Source: Megaustenia siamemsis (taxonomy: Eukaryota; Mollusca; Gastropoda; Stylommatophora; Ariophantidae). From it: a stretch of 64,000 nt of DNA. The translations under genes and the position numbers were made by a program. Positions 10,915-21,289 of the stretch are shown one piece after another. The notes under the pieces were generated by a model, which worked only from the letters and a program-made list of their open reading frames with translations, was not told where the DNA came from and did not search any database. Position 1 is the first letter of the stretch. Each line of letters opens with the position of its first letter. Location of the stretch: contig JAVIAB010000073.1 of the NCBI GenBank assembly GCA_032433765.1, forward strand, positions 59,601,065-59,665,064, read 5' to 3'.

Positions 10915-11334
10915 TATATGAAAATGTTACATCTTCTCAATATTCCTATATGGTACAGAAACATGGACATTAGACAAAACAGAACAGAAAATTGATAGAA
11001 GAATAGGTAGAATTGGATGGAAGGAAAAGAAAACAAATGATGAAGTCTTAAAACAACTAAAAATGAAAAGAGAACTACTAAGCACAATTCAAACACGACA
11101 AATGCGATTTTTGGGCCATGTTAAAAGACACAACAGCCTACTAAAAGTAATCCTGGAGGGGAAAATACAAGGTAAAAGAGGCAGAGACAGACCAAGACTA
11201 ACATGGACAAGTAACATCAAAAGATGAACAAATCACATATAACAGCCTGCACCATCAAAGCAAGAGACAGAGCAGAATGGCGCTCCATGGTAGCCAACTT
11301 TCTTTGCTGAGACGGCACTCGATGATGATGATGA
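10915..11334 (+). mobile_element. LINE family C 3' fragment
   Basis: The + strand reads FSIFLYGTETWTLDKTEQKI, then a RRIGRIGWKEKKTNDEVL-like stretch, LLSTIQTRQMRFLGHVKRH and GRDRPRLTWT, ending in a (GATGAT)n tail after gacggcactcgatgat. It is the same family as 62395-62835 (+) and 58755-59545 (-). Stops interrupt the frame. Confidence 0.87.
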
Positions 11335-11450
11335 GTATCTCTGTGTATACACTGAGGTATTAGTATCTCTGTTTTTACACTGAGGTATTAGTATCTCTGT
11401 GTTTACACTGAGGTATTAGTATCTCTGTGTTTACACTGATTTTAAAAAAG
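11335..11450. repeat. minisatellite, left part of split array
   Basis: About four copies of a 27-28-bp unit, gtatctctgtgtttacactgaggtatta (shown by its parts gtatctctgtgtttacactg and aggtatta). The same unit resumes after a LINE A remnant at about 11805. Confidence 0.85.
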
Positions 11451-11479
11451 ACATTTTTTCTTGGCAAAAAACTGTTGAT

Positions 11480-11800
11480 CAGAGGTCTAACAAGCTGCTA
11501 TCGTAAAAACGCCTTTGTTGATGAAATGTAGACCTGATACAGACAGGTAGGAGGAAAAGAGTCAAACCCAGAGAAACACTGAGAAGAAGAACATTGATCA
11601 GGGAAACAAAGGCTGTAGAAATCAGCTCTCTCAATGAGATCAAGATGCTTGCACAGAACTGAGACAAATGGCAAGATTTGATATTTGTTTTTTTTGCAGG
11701 GATTGAGACTGCTAGAAAGAAAATTTAGAGAAAGGCTATCTGGGTCTATGCTTTATGCCCTAGAGGTCAGCCACAGCTTGAAAGATCAACAGATAGATAC
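11480..11800 (+). mobile_element. diverged LINE family A 3' fragment inside a minisatellite
   Basis: Matches family A with many changes: caggtaggaggaaaagagtc, cccagagaaacactgagaag, atcagctctctcaatgagat, cttgcacagaactgagacaa and tatgccctagaggtcagcca, ending in gatagata. It separates two blocks of the same minisatellite. Its divergence suggests it is an older copy than the one at 14483. Confidence 0.75.
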
Positions 11801-11802
11801 AC

Positions 11803-12088
11803 TGGGGTGTTTGTATCTCTGTGTATACACTGAGGCATTAATACTTCTGTGTATCTCAGTCTTAGTATCTCTGTGTATATCCTGAGGTGTTTGTATCTCT
11901 GTGTATACACTGAGGCATTAATATCTCTGTGTATCTCAGTCTTAGTATCTCTGCGTTTATCCTGAGGTGTTTGTATCTCTGTGTATACACTGAGGCATTA
12001 ATATCTCTGTGCATCTCAGTCTTAGTATCTCTGTGTATCTCCTGAGCTGTTTGTATCTCTGTGTATATCCTGAGGTGTTCAGTACAAT
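11803..12088. repeat. minisatellite, right part, with higher-order period
   Basis: The unit gtatctctgtgtatacactg with spacer variants (aggcattaatatctctgtg, tatctcagtctta, tatcctgaggtgtttg) forms a composite repeat of roughly 85-90 bp, occurring about three times. It continues the array seen at 11335-11450. Confidence 0.85.
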
Positions 12089-12089
12089 A

Positions 12090-12790
12090 TCATCTGATAT
12101 TATATTTTTGTGGTACAGGGACTGGGTGTTTTCTTTGCCATTAAATGATACACCACTTTTTTTTTTCTCTTTTATGATTTTTTTTCCCTTCCACCATTAC
12201 AGACAAAACACACACATGAGCAGATAAACTATGCCTGTTGTGGCAGCAGTGTTTAACAATTCTTGATTGAAGATTAAATATCTTGCTTTAAGACTGACAT
12301 TATTTTAAAAGCTTTTTCTACCTGTCTCTCTCTTATTTTTGTGTGTGTGTGCGTGCAGGCATGCATGTGTAAGGAAGTGAGAGAAAATATGAATACAAAA
12401 GTTTTATAATATAAGCAAACAGAAAGCATGAACCATAAAACAAGGCGCATGCACTAGTGAATGTCCCACTGTATGTCAATGCTACTTTTGTGCTGAATCA
12501 TATCTTAACCTTTGACAAATATATCCATTATTTGTTTCAGCTGTTGTGTTTATAGCATCTATGTTGGATTAAACACTTCACATTGATATCATTCTTGCTT
12601 GATTTTCTTCTATTACAAATGTCAGCAAGTTTGGTTTGTGAGAAATAGTAGTCTGTTGAGCATGTATGTTTCTTTGTTTATTGAATTCATGATTGTTTTC
12701 TGTGCTTCTATGTAATTAATTGTTGTTTTATGAAACACAGTCAAAAGACCTTCATCATTCACCCATTTGTGAATGCTGATGAAGATTCCA
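12090..12790. other. unannotated AT-rich sequence
   Basis: Contains a T tract near 12150-12165 and a short GT run near 12340-12352. No coding exon, RNA gene or element end was recognised. Confidence 0.6.
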
Positions 12791-12849
12791 ATAATGCTGT
12801 CACTTTAGGAGCAGCCATTTTCTTTCAGCTTGTTGAGAACAGTCTGTAA

Positions 12850-13085
12850 ATGTTTGAACTTTCTTGGGATGAAATAGCCACCAACTTCTGGGGTGAGAGT
12901 GGTAACCGACTGCATGTGCCAGGAGTGGTGAACATCAGAGCTGATCGAGACCCTACTCCACCTCAGTGGTGCCTCTGGACACAGTCTGGCCAGAAGAGTA
13001 GGAGTCAAAGAGGAAAAAACAATAAAGTACCCAACAATTATGCATGTCAAGGAGCCATTTGTAAGACCGAAAGGTGCAGATAGTA
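12850..13085 (+). repeat. dispersed repeat family E fragment
   Basis: The block gaccctactccacctcagtg, gtgcctctggacacagtctg and gaagagtaggagtcaaagag has relatives at 22140-22200, on the minus strand near 45400, at 17180-17240, and at the right edge (63955-64000). The recurrence marks it as dispersed. It may come from the RNase H or 3' part of a LINE, but no clear motif remains. Confidence 0.45.
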
Positions 13086-13194
13086 TGGTTTGGTGTCAAC
13101 TAGCAACATAACAGATTGACCCCCACTGAACATGACAGTAAGTCAGTTGAAAACAGAAGAGTTTTTCCACCATCACAAATATTCGTTTAGCTTC

Positions 13195-13960
13195 ATTATT
13201 AGTTTTGGAAACCAGAAAAAGTCGCATAGTGTGAATTGGGGGAGGGTAGGGCACCACAATCTTGTTGCTGTGTTGCTGCTGTCGTAAAATCTGAAAGTCT
13301 TGTTGGCTGTATGGGCTGGTGTATTGTCATGGTGAAGCAGTCATGTTTTGTTCTATGATTTGCCTGGTTACTCTCTTCTTTCATGGATGTCTCAAGACCT
13401 TGACTAAGAAAGCAGAATTAACTGTTGAACCCAAAGACACAAAACCTTGTGAGCAATTCCCTTTAAAACATCAAACAGGACTTGATGTTTTTCTTGACTT
13501 GTCTTGCTTCCTCGGTGGAGGTGATTGTGAACGTTTCCATTGGCTGGATTGACATTTGTTTTCTGTGTTGTAGGCATAGACCCATGTTTTGTCATCTATG
13601 ATGACATTTGAAAGATGAAGTCTGGGGTCATTAGCAACAGGCACTTTCAGACCCCGAGAAATGTCAAGTCATTGCTGCTTTTGTCCATCGCTCAAAAGTC
13701 TACGTACAAAGTCCTCCATTAAAAATATGTGACAGCTTCCATGACTGATTCCCACTAGTGCACTGTCTTCAATGCTGGTTTGATGGCAATGTGGCACATT
13801 ATCTCAAATATATTTCTGCCATGGAACTTGGCACTATCCTATTCATGGAAGCAGTTTCATTGCAGTCGGTACACCCATATACCTGCTCCACCGCCTGTCC
13901 CAACACTTCTCGAAACTTTTTAGACTGATTGTTCATATAAGTGTAATGTATTGATTGTGG
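13195..13960 (-). mobile_element. degenerate mariner-family transposase
   Basis: Minus-strand frames, broken by shifts and stops, carry successive mariner landmarks. The helix-turn-helix region is LVGISHGS...LMEDFVRRLLSDGQKQQ at about 13655-13765. The catalytic DETWVY equivalent is DDKTWVYAYNTENKCQSSQW (about 13535-13600). QSPPPRKQDKSRK, FVSLGSTVNSAF and a decayed HDNAPAHTA / PHPPYSPDL equivalent (VVPYPPPIHTMRLFLVSK) follow down to about 13200. The E of DETW is now K, and several stops are present, so it is dead. Neither terminal inverted repeat was recognised. Confidence 0.82.
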
Positions 13961-14269
13961 ACACAGCTACTTTTCTCACTAAGTACCCCAGATTGACCAG
14001 ACCCCCTTTTCTACTTGGTCTCTCGTCATCGTCAGACATAGTTCTGTGTGACTTATAGCCAAGAGAACAACTCAAACGCTTTGGAATGACAACTCTGATC
14101 CATCTTCAAAATTTATAGCATTTTGAAACCAATTTTTCTAACTTGAAACAGAATTTGACACACAGCTCACGGCTCATGGAAGTCCACCAAAGAGCACCTA
14201 CCGATGTTTCAATACAAAGTGTATTATTTTTTTAAAGACTTATTTTATTTAAGAATCGATGAACCCAGA

Positions 14270-14390
14270 GCCGTGTAGGGAAAAAAAAAAAATTGTCACT
14301 TCAGGGATCTGAACTCAGACCCTTCTCATTTGGAAGCATGTGCACTGACCACTCCGCTACTGAGGCTCCTGGTGCTATATAGTGCTGATA
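14270..14390 (-). mobile_element. tRNA-like SINE head
   Basis: On the minus strand, cctcagtagcggagtggtca gives an A-box match (tagcggagtgg). About 35 bp later, gagttcagatccc resembles a B box. It is followed by a T run (12 T) and further sequence. It resembles a tRNA-Ser-type head but has no foldable acceptor stem, so a SINE relic is preferred to a tRNA gene. Confidence 0.5.
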
Positions 14391-14482
14391 TGTAGGAGAA
14401 AGTAAAAAAATAAAAAAGGAATTATATTTTAAGTGTACAGCAAAGGATATATATATATATGTGTATGTATGTATATCTGATA

Positions 14483-15065
14483 GCCTTGAAAAGTTGTGGA
14501 AATCAAAGCTAATCAGCATAAACACAAAACTTAGACTATTCAAATCAAATGTACTATCAACCCTTACGTATGCGTGTGAAAGCTGGAAAACAACAAGAGA
14601 TATAGAAACAAAGTTGAACGCATTCGAAAATAAATGTCTAAGGAAAATACTTGGTATAGTGTGGAGCGAATTCAAAACAAACGAGGAAATTAGAGAAATC
14701 GCCAATCAACCACTAATATCTTCAGTAATAAAGAAAAGACGATGGTCATACGTTGGACATGTGATGAGAAGAGATAATAATCGAATAGCAAAGCAAGCTC
14801 TCATATGGGAAACAACAGGTAAAAGAAAAAGAGGAAGACCCAGGGAGACGCTGAGAAGAACATTGATGAGAGAGGCAAGAGCAGCAGGAATCGGCTCCCT
14901 CAATGAGATAGAACTGCTTGCACAGAACAGAGACAGATGGCGAGATTTGATAAAATATCTTTAAAAGACAAATTGCTAGAACAAAAAAAATTCATATAGG
15001 AGAAGGTGTATCTTGGTCTACGCCCTATGGGCCGGTTACGGCTCGAAAGGTCAATAGATAGATAG
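14483..15065 (+). mobile_element. LINE family A, 5'-truncated copy with intact C-terminal frame and target duplication
   Basis: An open frame to a stop at 14962-14964 encodes the RT tail: LNAFENKCLRKILGI, RRWSYVGHVMRRDNNRIAKQ, GKRKRGRPRETLRRTL and IELLAQNRDRWRDLIKYL. The 3' UTR has the family signature (gggccggttacggctcgaaa) and a GATA tail. A 10-bp repeat atatctgata at 14473-14482 and 15066-15075 is a likely target-site duplication. With its uninterrupted frame, this is the best preserved family A copy here. It lacks the endonuclease and RT palm domains. Confidence 0.92.
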
Positions 15066-15084
15066 ATATCTGATACTATCTGTC

Positions 15085-15175
15085 TACCTACCTATCTATC
15101 TATAAATCCATCTACATATTGTCCTTTCGATGTCGTAGACAGCATATAGGGCAAAAACTATAGACTCCAATGTTA
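15085..15175 (-). mobile_element. diverged LINE family A tail
   Basis: CTAT-rich repeats are followed by gtcctttcgatgtcgtagac and agcatatagggca, a decayed antisense version of the family A 3' end. It sits tail-to-tail about 20 bp from the copy ending at 15065. Confidence 0.6.
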
Positions 15176-15404
15176 TTTCAGAACACAAAATAGCTCCATA
15201 CCAAAACCACTTACATGGGTTGTGATGGTTGAGGCCTTTTATTCTTAGAAGGGGTGTTGTGTGTGTGCGCGTGCGTGTATGTTAGTTAGTTTTATAGAGT
15301 ATGAGACCATCGCAACCAATCATACTCTCCCCTGACCCAGACAACTGTCTCTATTCTGAACCTTCATTCTTTAGATTGCAGGTTTCATATCCTCTGACTA
15401 CACA

Positions 15405-15950
15405 ACAATAACATCAGATGGGAGATGCATCACAGAAATAAAAAGCAGAATAGCTCAGGTCAAAATAGCATTTCAGAAAATGAAAAATATCTTATGTAAC
15501 AAAAATATGTCAATAGAAGTGAGAAAGAGAGTTCATCGGTGCTATATAGAACCAATTCTAACCTATGGATGCGAATCATGGACAGCAGACAAACAAAAGA
15601 AAGACTATTAATTAGAGGTCACACAGATGGAATTTCTCAGTAGAATGTTGAAAGTTTCCTGGACAGCTAAAAAGACCAGTGAGGACATTTTCAAAGAGGC
15701 CAACACAAAAAGGGAACTCCTAAAGAACATTGAAATTAAATAACATTTTTCAGGCACATCATGAGAAGAAGAAAGTTGGAATACTAGGTTACAACTGGCA
15801 AAATACAGAGAAAGAGAGAAGATACTAGATAGTTTGGTGTCATAGCATGGAAAACAGTCAACAACAGAATTGATACGATGCACAGTGGATAGAAGGTTGT
15901 GGAAGGACATGATCGCCTACGCCAACCAGTGTGGCACATGATGATGATGA
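15405..15950 (+). mobile_element. LINE family B-related copy (B'), frameshifted
   Basis: The + strand reads CRIAQVKIAFQKMKNIL, RKRVHRCYIEPILTYGCESW, MLKVSWTAKKTSEDIFKEA and a broken C-terminal end, then tgatgatgatga. It parallels family B residue for residue but is clearly diverged. A second B' copy lies on the minus strand at 57195-57490. Stops and frameshifts show it is inactive. Confidence 0.85.
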
Positions 15951-16072
15951 CCACAAAAACTAATAACCCCTCGTTGATATTTTAAGCTGCAATTTGAGCG
16001 ACCATGTCCCTGTGATGTTGCTGTTCAATCGAAACTACCATTATATTGAGTATTTTTTAAGCAAGCGGTGGC

Positions 16073-16253
16073 ACATTTTTTTTCGGACCGACAAGACTTC
16101 GGGGTTCACCCAGCCTCTTAAAAAATGGTTGGCAGATATTTTTCTGGGACATAAATGTGGTCTGGCATTATACCGACCACATCACCCAATTATATAACAC
16201 CACATTTGCCACACGCCTAGTAAGTTGTGGATGTAACTTTTACTTTACTTTTA
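16073..16253 (+). mobile_element. SINE family F, diverged partial copy
   Basis: Retains ggttcacccagcct, ttttctgggacataaatgtg, attataccgaccacatcacc and the tail cttttactttacttttac. The tRNA-like head is missing or unrecognisable. Confidence 0.75.
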
Positions 16254-16254
16254 C

Positions 16255-16845
16255 TATAGGGTTTTACTCTAAAATAGGCTATCAGATATTCCTCTAAAGT
16301 TGGCCATGAGGTATTCCTCTTAAGTAGACTATGTGGTATTCCTCTAAATTAGACTGGTATTCCTCTATATATACTATGTATATCAAAAGTATACTATGGG
16401 GTTTTCTTCTAAAGTAGGTTAAGGAGTATTCCTCTAAAGTAGGATATGGGTATTCCTCTAAAGTAGGCTATGGGTATTCCTCTAAAGTAGGCTAAGGAGT
16501 ATTCCTCTAAAGTAGGATATGGGTATTTCTCTAAAGTAGGCCAAGGGGTATTTCTCTAAAGTAGGCCAAGGGGTATTTCTCTAGAGTATTCTATGGGTAT
16601 TTCTCTAAAGTAGCCAATGGGTATTTCTCTAAAGTATGCCAAGGGGTATTTCTGTAAAGTAGGTTATGGGTATTTCTTTAAAGAAAGTAGGATGTGGGTA
16701 TTTCTCAAGTAGGCTATGGGTATTTCTCTAAAGTAGGCCAAGGAGTATTTCTCTAAAGTAGGCTATGGGTATTTCTCTAAGTAGGCCAAGGAGTATTTCT
16801 CTAAAGTAGGTTATGGGTATTTCTCTAAAGTAAGTAATGGGGTAC
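16255..16845. repeat. degenerate minisatellite, 23-25-bp unit
   Basis: Roughly 24 copies of a unit close to ggtatttctctaaagtaggc plus tat or caa. Unit length varies with small indels. The copies on the left (ggtattcctcta) differ from those on the right (ggtatttctcta), so the array contains two sequence blocks. Confidence 0.92.
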
Positions 16846-16859
16846 TTCTCTTCACTGAC

Positions 16860-17250
16860 TGCTTCTAGTCTTTGTGTTTCGGTAGATGCATTGTGTTACT
16901 GATCTGCAACAAAGCTGCCAAACCGGCCCAATACGTTCATACTTCAGTTTGGCATTTGTTGGCTTGTACATGTCGCTGACCGTTTCTGGCTCTCTCCATC
17001 GTCCCAACTTAGAAGGACGTTAAGTAGGCGTAGACGAATTATGTTCATGGTTTACAGAAAGCTGCGATATTTGCGCTTTTTGGCCTGACATATCCGACAT
17101 CAGGAAGGTATTTTCAATTACCCGGTTTCCTTCCCTCTTCGATTCCTGGCCAGACTGGTCACATATGATCCAGAGGAACCGCGTGGAGGTGGAGTAGGAT
17201 CTTAATCAGCTGCTGTAGCCACTGATTCTGACGCAAATCTTCAAACTAGT
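16860..17250 (-). repeat. dispersed repeat family E fragment, antisense
   Basis: Contains gcgtggaggtggagtaggat and ctgattctgacgcaaatctt. Counterparts in the same order are at 45395-45470 (cgtggaggtggagtaaggtt, ctaattctgatgctgtaccg). The reverse complement matches the family E block at 12945-12970. No reading frame is preserved. Confidence 0.5.
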
Positions 17251-17504
17251 CGCTGACCATATACAGCCCAGGTGCTGCTGATGCGTCTTCATCCCCAGCA
17301 CTAAATGTATATATGAGTGTCCGAGGCCATTTTTTAATAATATACCTTCCTTAGACGTGTTATCATCAAGCAAGTATTCATATTTCAACTGGACAATTAA
17401 TTTACAGTGCTTATCTATGAATGCACAAACTAAATTCTAAAAAAAAATATATTATCCAACATTACGTACCAAACAATAATAAATATCTAGTTAAAGATGA
17501 ATTC

Positions 17505-17745
17505 TAAGACGATGACGCTGGATAGGAAACACTGCGGTAGCCAACTGAGAGTATTATACAACCCTCCTTTCTTTTAATCCCCAGAGGAGAAGCAAAAAGG
17601 GGAAGGCCAAAATGTAAATGGAGAAGGTAAGTGAAAGCAAGGCTAATGAGGTTAGGGAAGACAGAGCGATCATAACACGAAATAGGACGGCTTGGAAAGT
17701 GTTTGTTGAAGATATTGCTCCACCGGGAGTTACCTACAACACATT
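17505..17745 (+). mobile_element. LINE family L fragment
   Basis: Matches 8735-8970 (acgatgacgctggataggaa, ccaactgagagtattataca, gtgtttgttgaagatattgc, tccaccgggagttac). It encodes the tail of a non-LTR RT in several frames, so it is disrupted. Confidence 0.75.
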
Positions 17746-17749
17746 GTAT

Positions 17750-18405
17750 AGAAGCCAAGTGACCTACATTAAAGAAAGAAGATTAAAAGATGAATGCTAC
17801 AGTACTGGGAAAACACAAGTACTAAAACACCCGTTCAGAAATGATTCTAGCAGCACTCAAGAACATATTTTTTTATTGACAATTAAAGTGTCTAACCGAA
17901 ACCTTAGTACTATTGTATGTGCATGAAACATGAGTCGCAGCTGTTAAGACTCACATAATACAACACTTGTAACATATGTTCATGTTATTAACGAGTTGGA
18001 TCAATCTTTCGAGCTAACACTTCGGATATTGCAGAGTGAGTGAACCTCAGACTTCAGGATTAACATACTTACGAAGTTTGTGACCTCGAGGGGGCAAAGA
18101 TCGAATTCTTTGACGTCATGTCTAAAAAAAGATTGCCGCAAACTTGCCCAGCTGCATTTATTCTCGATCATTTTACTTGTCTGGTTAAATTTCTGCCGTT
18201 GTGAGGCTGTGTGACCTGAGTTGAGAGTGGAGCGTGGATTAGCTTTGTGTTAGACAAAAAGAATTACGTTTATCCTCGTTGCTAAAAATAATTTGTAGAA
18301 TCAGGGGTCCCCAAAATATGTCTTCCGCGAAATAATCGGTAGCCATTTCTATTTAGAACATGATTTAAAAGAAAAAAAAAAAGCCATATATTTGATCAGA
18401 CATGT
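17750..18405. other. unannotated sequence
   Basis: No coding exon, element end or RNA gene was recognised. A short A run lies near 18372. Confidence 0.6.
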
Positions 18406-18411
18406 TGAATT

Positions 18412-18757
18412 CTGCGATATGTTTAGAATGTTTGACTCCAGGCTGTGTTGCTGACTTCAGTGTTGGGGGCCATGTTTAGAATATTTGACTCAGGCTGTGT
18501 TGCTGACTGCAGTGTTGGGGGCCATGTTTAGAATGTTTGACTCCAGGCAGTGTTGCTGACTTCAGTGTTGCTGGCTTCAGTGTTGTGGGCCATGTTTAGA
18601 ATGTTTGACTCCAGCCTGTGTTGCTGACTTAAGTGTTGTGGGCCATGTTTAGAATATTTGACTCCAGCCTGTGTTGCTGACTTCAGTGTTGTGGGCCATG
18701 TTTAGAATGTTTGACTCCAGCCTGTGTTGCTGACTTCAGTGTTGTGGGCCATGTTTA
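18412..18757. repeat. 53-bp minisatellite, about six to seven copies
   Basis: The unit contains ggccatgtttagaatgtttg, actccagcctgtgttgctga and cttcagtgttgtg. One copy has an internal duplication of cttcagtgttg near 18560-18585. The unit is neither a multiple of three nor related to a LINE I recognise. Confidence 0.93.
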
Positions 18758-18759
18758 TC

Positions 18760-19390
18760 ACACTCGCGTGCTAAGACGCCGGTTCAAGTCTCGTACTTTA
18801 CCTTTACTTTAGTTCACTGGTTTAGTTCACTGGTTTAGATACTTTTTAAAGTTCTTTTGCCTATTGATGGCGTTTAGATGATCCTTCTCATCATTTCAAA
18901 AAAGAGTAATTTTTTTCTTCTTGTAATCTACGTGAATTCAGGTTTTGTATCAGACAGAGATACATGTTTGCACACGTAACTGCAATCATGATTGTATAGG
19001 TAACTATAATCATGATTGTTACTCTCCACGAAATCGAAGAAACAAATATTACCGTAAACTGTTCATTACTTGTTTTATCTAAATATTATTTCCATTTAAA
19101 TAAAAAGAACTCCTAATAAAGTGTAATACGATCCTAAATAAAACAGATTTGGAAACCCCCGAGATAGATGATTGATTGATTACAGTCACGTGAATGAACT
19201 CAACGGATTTTCCTATTTTATTATTTTTTTTTAAATTTGACCTGATACCGCCATCTCCCCAGCCTCTTGCATATTTTCATATTTGATCACTACGTTTTGT
19301 GGAATCCACACTTCAAAAGCCTTGTACCCTTGTCGACAAGAATGAATGAAAGTGTACATTTATATCTAAATACCTCTCTTTGTTCGCCCT
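18760..19390. other. unannotated sequence with a possible tRNA-like remnant at its left end
   Basis: At 18762-18800, cgcgtgctaagacgccggttcaagtc carries a B-box-like ggttcaagtc, and the following text is rich in tttact, like SINE F tails. The remainder (18830-19390) shows nothing recognisable. Confidence 0.35.
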
Positions 19391-19397
19391 ACCTCCC

Positions 19398-20118
19398 ACC
19401 CAGGTGCAGAATAGCTCAGGCAAAGGCGGCATTCCAAAGAATGAGAAAGATATAAATCAATGAATTTTGACAATGGAAATAAGAAAAGAAAAAAAGCTCT
19501 TCAGCATTTTGTACAGTTTAGCGTATGAATATAATACTTTGGAATAGGAAAACAGACAAGAAAATCGTTGGATAACACATAAATATGGTTTTAATAGAAG
19601 AATATTTAGAATACCGCGGTCAACTAAAAAGAAAAAAAAAGTAACGACAATGTTTTAAAAGAGTAATGAGGGTGTTCTAAAAGAGTAATGAGGATGTTTT
19701 AAAAGGAGTAATGACGATGTTCTAAGAGAGTAATGAGGATGTTTTAAAAGAGTAATGAGGGTATTCTAAAAGATTAATGATGTTTTAAAAGAGTAACGAG
19801 AGTGTTTTGAAAGAGTAATACAGATGTTCTAAAGAATAATGAGGTTGTTCTAAGAGAGTAAAATGAGGATTTCCTGAAAGAGTAATGAGAATGTTCTACA
19901 AGAGTAATACAGATGTTCTACAAGAGTAATACAGATGTTCTAAAAGAGTAATACAGATGTTCTAAAAGAGGTTAAAGCGAACAGAATCTAATTTTCAACA
20001 TCAGAAGGATAATTTGTTGGCTGCCATGAGAAGAGAACAACACGATGATATTGTTACAACTGAAAAAAAATGGAGGGAAGAAGTATAGAAATTCAGAGAG
20101 AAAGAATCTATTGAAGAC
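19398..20118 (+). mobile_element. LINE family B copy with an internal minisatellite expansion (5' part, interrupted by a nested insertion)
   Basis: Aligns to the B copy at 60415-60800: gtgcagaatagctcaggcaa, ttgacaatggaaataagaaa, ggttttaatagaagaatatt, tagaataccgcggtcaacta. At the place where B reads agtaatgaaaatgttctgaaag, this copy has about 14 tandem versions of that 20-24-bp block (19640-19970). The B sequence then resumes with gaggttaaagcgaacagaat and catgagaagagaacaacacg. A second, antisense B copy interrupts it at 20119. The frame is broken many times. Confidence 0.88.
19640..19972 (+). repeat. minisatellite grown from LINE B coding sequence
   Basis: About 14 copies of a unit close to agagtaatgaggatgttcta(aa). 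The single-copy ancestor is in other B elements (34776-34797, 46309-46330, 60649-60670) and encodes SNENVLKE. The unit length varies by 1-3 bp and includes variants (atgagg, atacag). Its position is exactly where the ancestral block belongs. Confidence 0.88.
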
Positions 20119-20413
20119 TTCATCAAGTACCGTGTCTGCTGGCGTAGGTGATCATGTCTCTCCACAACTTTCGATCTGATAGTTATTTATCATTTCCGTT
20201 GTTGACCTTCTGCCTGGCCATTCTCTTAAGCTGTCTGGAATCTTTTCTCTTTGCTTCCCTCTATCTCTTCGTCCCTCGATTTTCCAGTTGTTACAATATA
20301 TGCCAGCTGTTCCCTTCTCATTACATGGCCAAACAATGATGATTGTTTCTTCCTATTATTTGAAATTAACTCTTTTTGTTTTGGTCTCTTTCAGAACGTT
20401 TTCATGACTCTAT
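20119..20413 (-). mobile_element. nested antisense LINE family B insertion with 12-bp target duplication
   Basis: A 295-bp 3' fragment of family B in minus orientation (tgctggcgtaggtgatcatg, tctctccacaactttcgatc, agttgttacaatatatgcca) lies inside the + copy. The direct repeat tctattgaagac occurs at 20107-20118 and 20414-20425 at the two junctions. The host copy continues at 20426. This gives the order of events: the + copy came first. Confidence 0.92.
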
Positions 20414-20540
20414 TCTATTGAAGACAGGGTTTGGTAAAAAATCAACGACATAACTAATAAATATCCGTAGAGAGAAAGATATGGAGAGACATGATTACCT
20501 ACACCAACAGGTGTAGTACTTGATGATGATGTGTAACTTC
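20414..20540 (+). mobile_element. LINE family B copy, 3' remainder after the nested insertion
   Basis: Continues the + element of 19398-20118 with the C-terminal and tail sequence (gaaagatatggagagacatg, attacctacaccaacaggtg, tagtacttgatgatgatg). Joining the two parts by deleting one copy of tctattgaagac restores the family order. Confidence 0.88.
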
Positions 20541-20665
20541 AGCTTGGATGCTCTTATTATTCTTTTCCCAAACAAACTTTTTAATTGAAGAACATTGTTT
20601 GAATTGGTATGCTATTGACTCTTTATGCTAACCAGTGTTGCGACTCTCTAAATTGTTTGTTAACT

Positions 20666-20757
20666 GCTCACTCACTCACTCACTCACTCACTCACTCACT
20701 CACTCACTCACTCACTCACTCACTCACTCACTCCACTCACTTCACTCACTCACTCAT
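20666..20757. repeat. (CTCA)n microsatellite
   Basis: About 17 perfect tetranucleotide copies followed by a short imperfect tail (cactccactcacttcactca). Confidence 0.97.
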
Positions 20758-20759
20758 CT

Positions 20760-21285
20760 ATCTATTGTTGGCTGGTATTTCTTGGCCGCGGTTGCTTGCA
20801 TTATTCATAAAGTGGTATTTTAGACAACATCTTGGCATCTTTGCAGCATTTTTAGGCGAAGATATCCTCAGTCTAATTATATGTCTCTCATTTTAAAAAT
20901 GGGTACATTATGGGAATAGTTACAATTTGTGACACAAGTCGAACACGTGGATTTTTTTCCTTCATTACTTTCTGATATTGAGTTGTACATTCTTCACAAG
21001 AAATCTTCCTAAAAAAAGATGCAAGTTCTTCCAACTGGGTTCAACTGCAGTGGTTAGAGTCTCTCAGTAGGGCTAGAGTAACAAAAGTCTGCTTCATTTC
21101 GTGCCAGGGTACTCGTATGTAAGAGTTAATGAGCATACTCACAGCTTGCCAGTTTGGCTAACGTTGAGTACGGAGAAGGCAATGGACTGCAATCACATTC
21201 TGGATGCTCTCAGGGACGTTAGACGAAAATGACTAAAAATGGCCATGTATTTACAACCACGAATAGACCCACAATTATCATGTGA
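20760..21285. other. unannotated sequence
   Basis: No coding exon was recognised. The stretch near 21030-21270 (ggttagagtctctcagtagg, ggacgttagacgaaaatgac) may be an old repeat, but no family member was identified. Confidence 0.5.
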
Positions 21286-21289
21286 AGGT

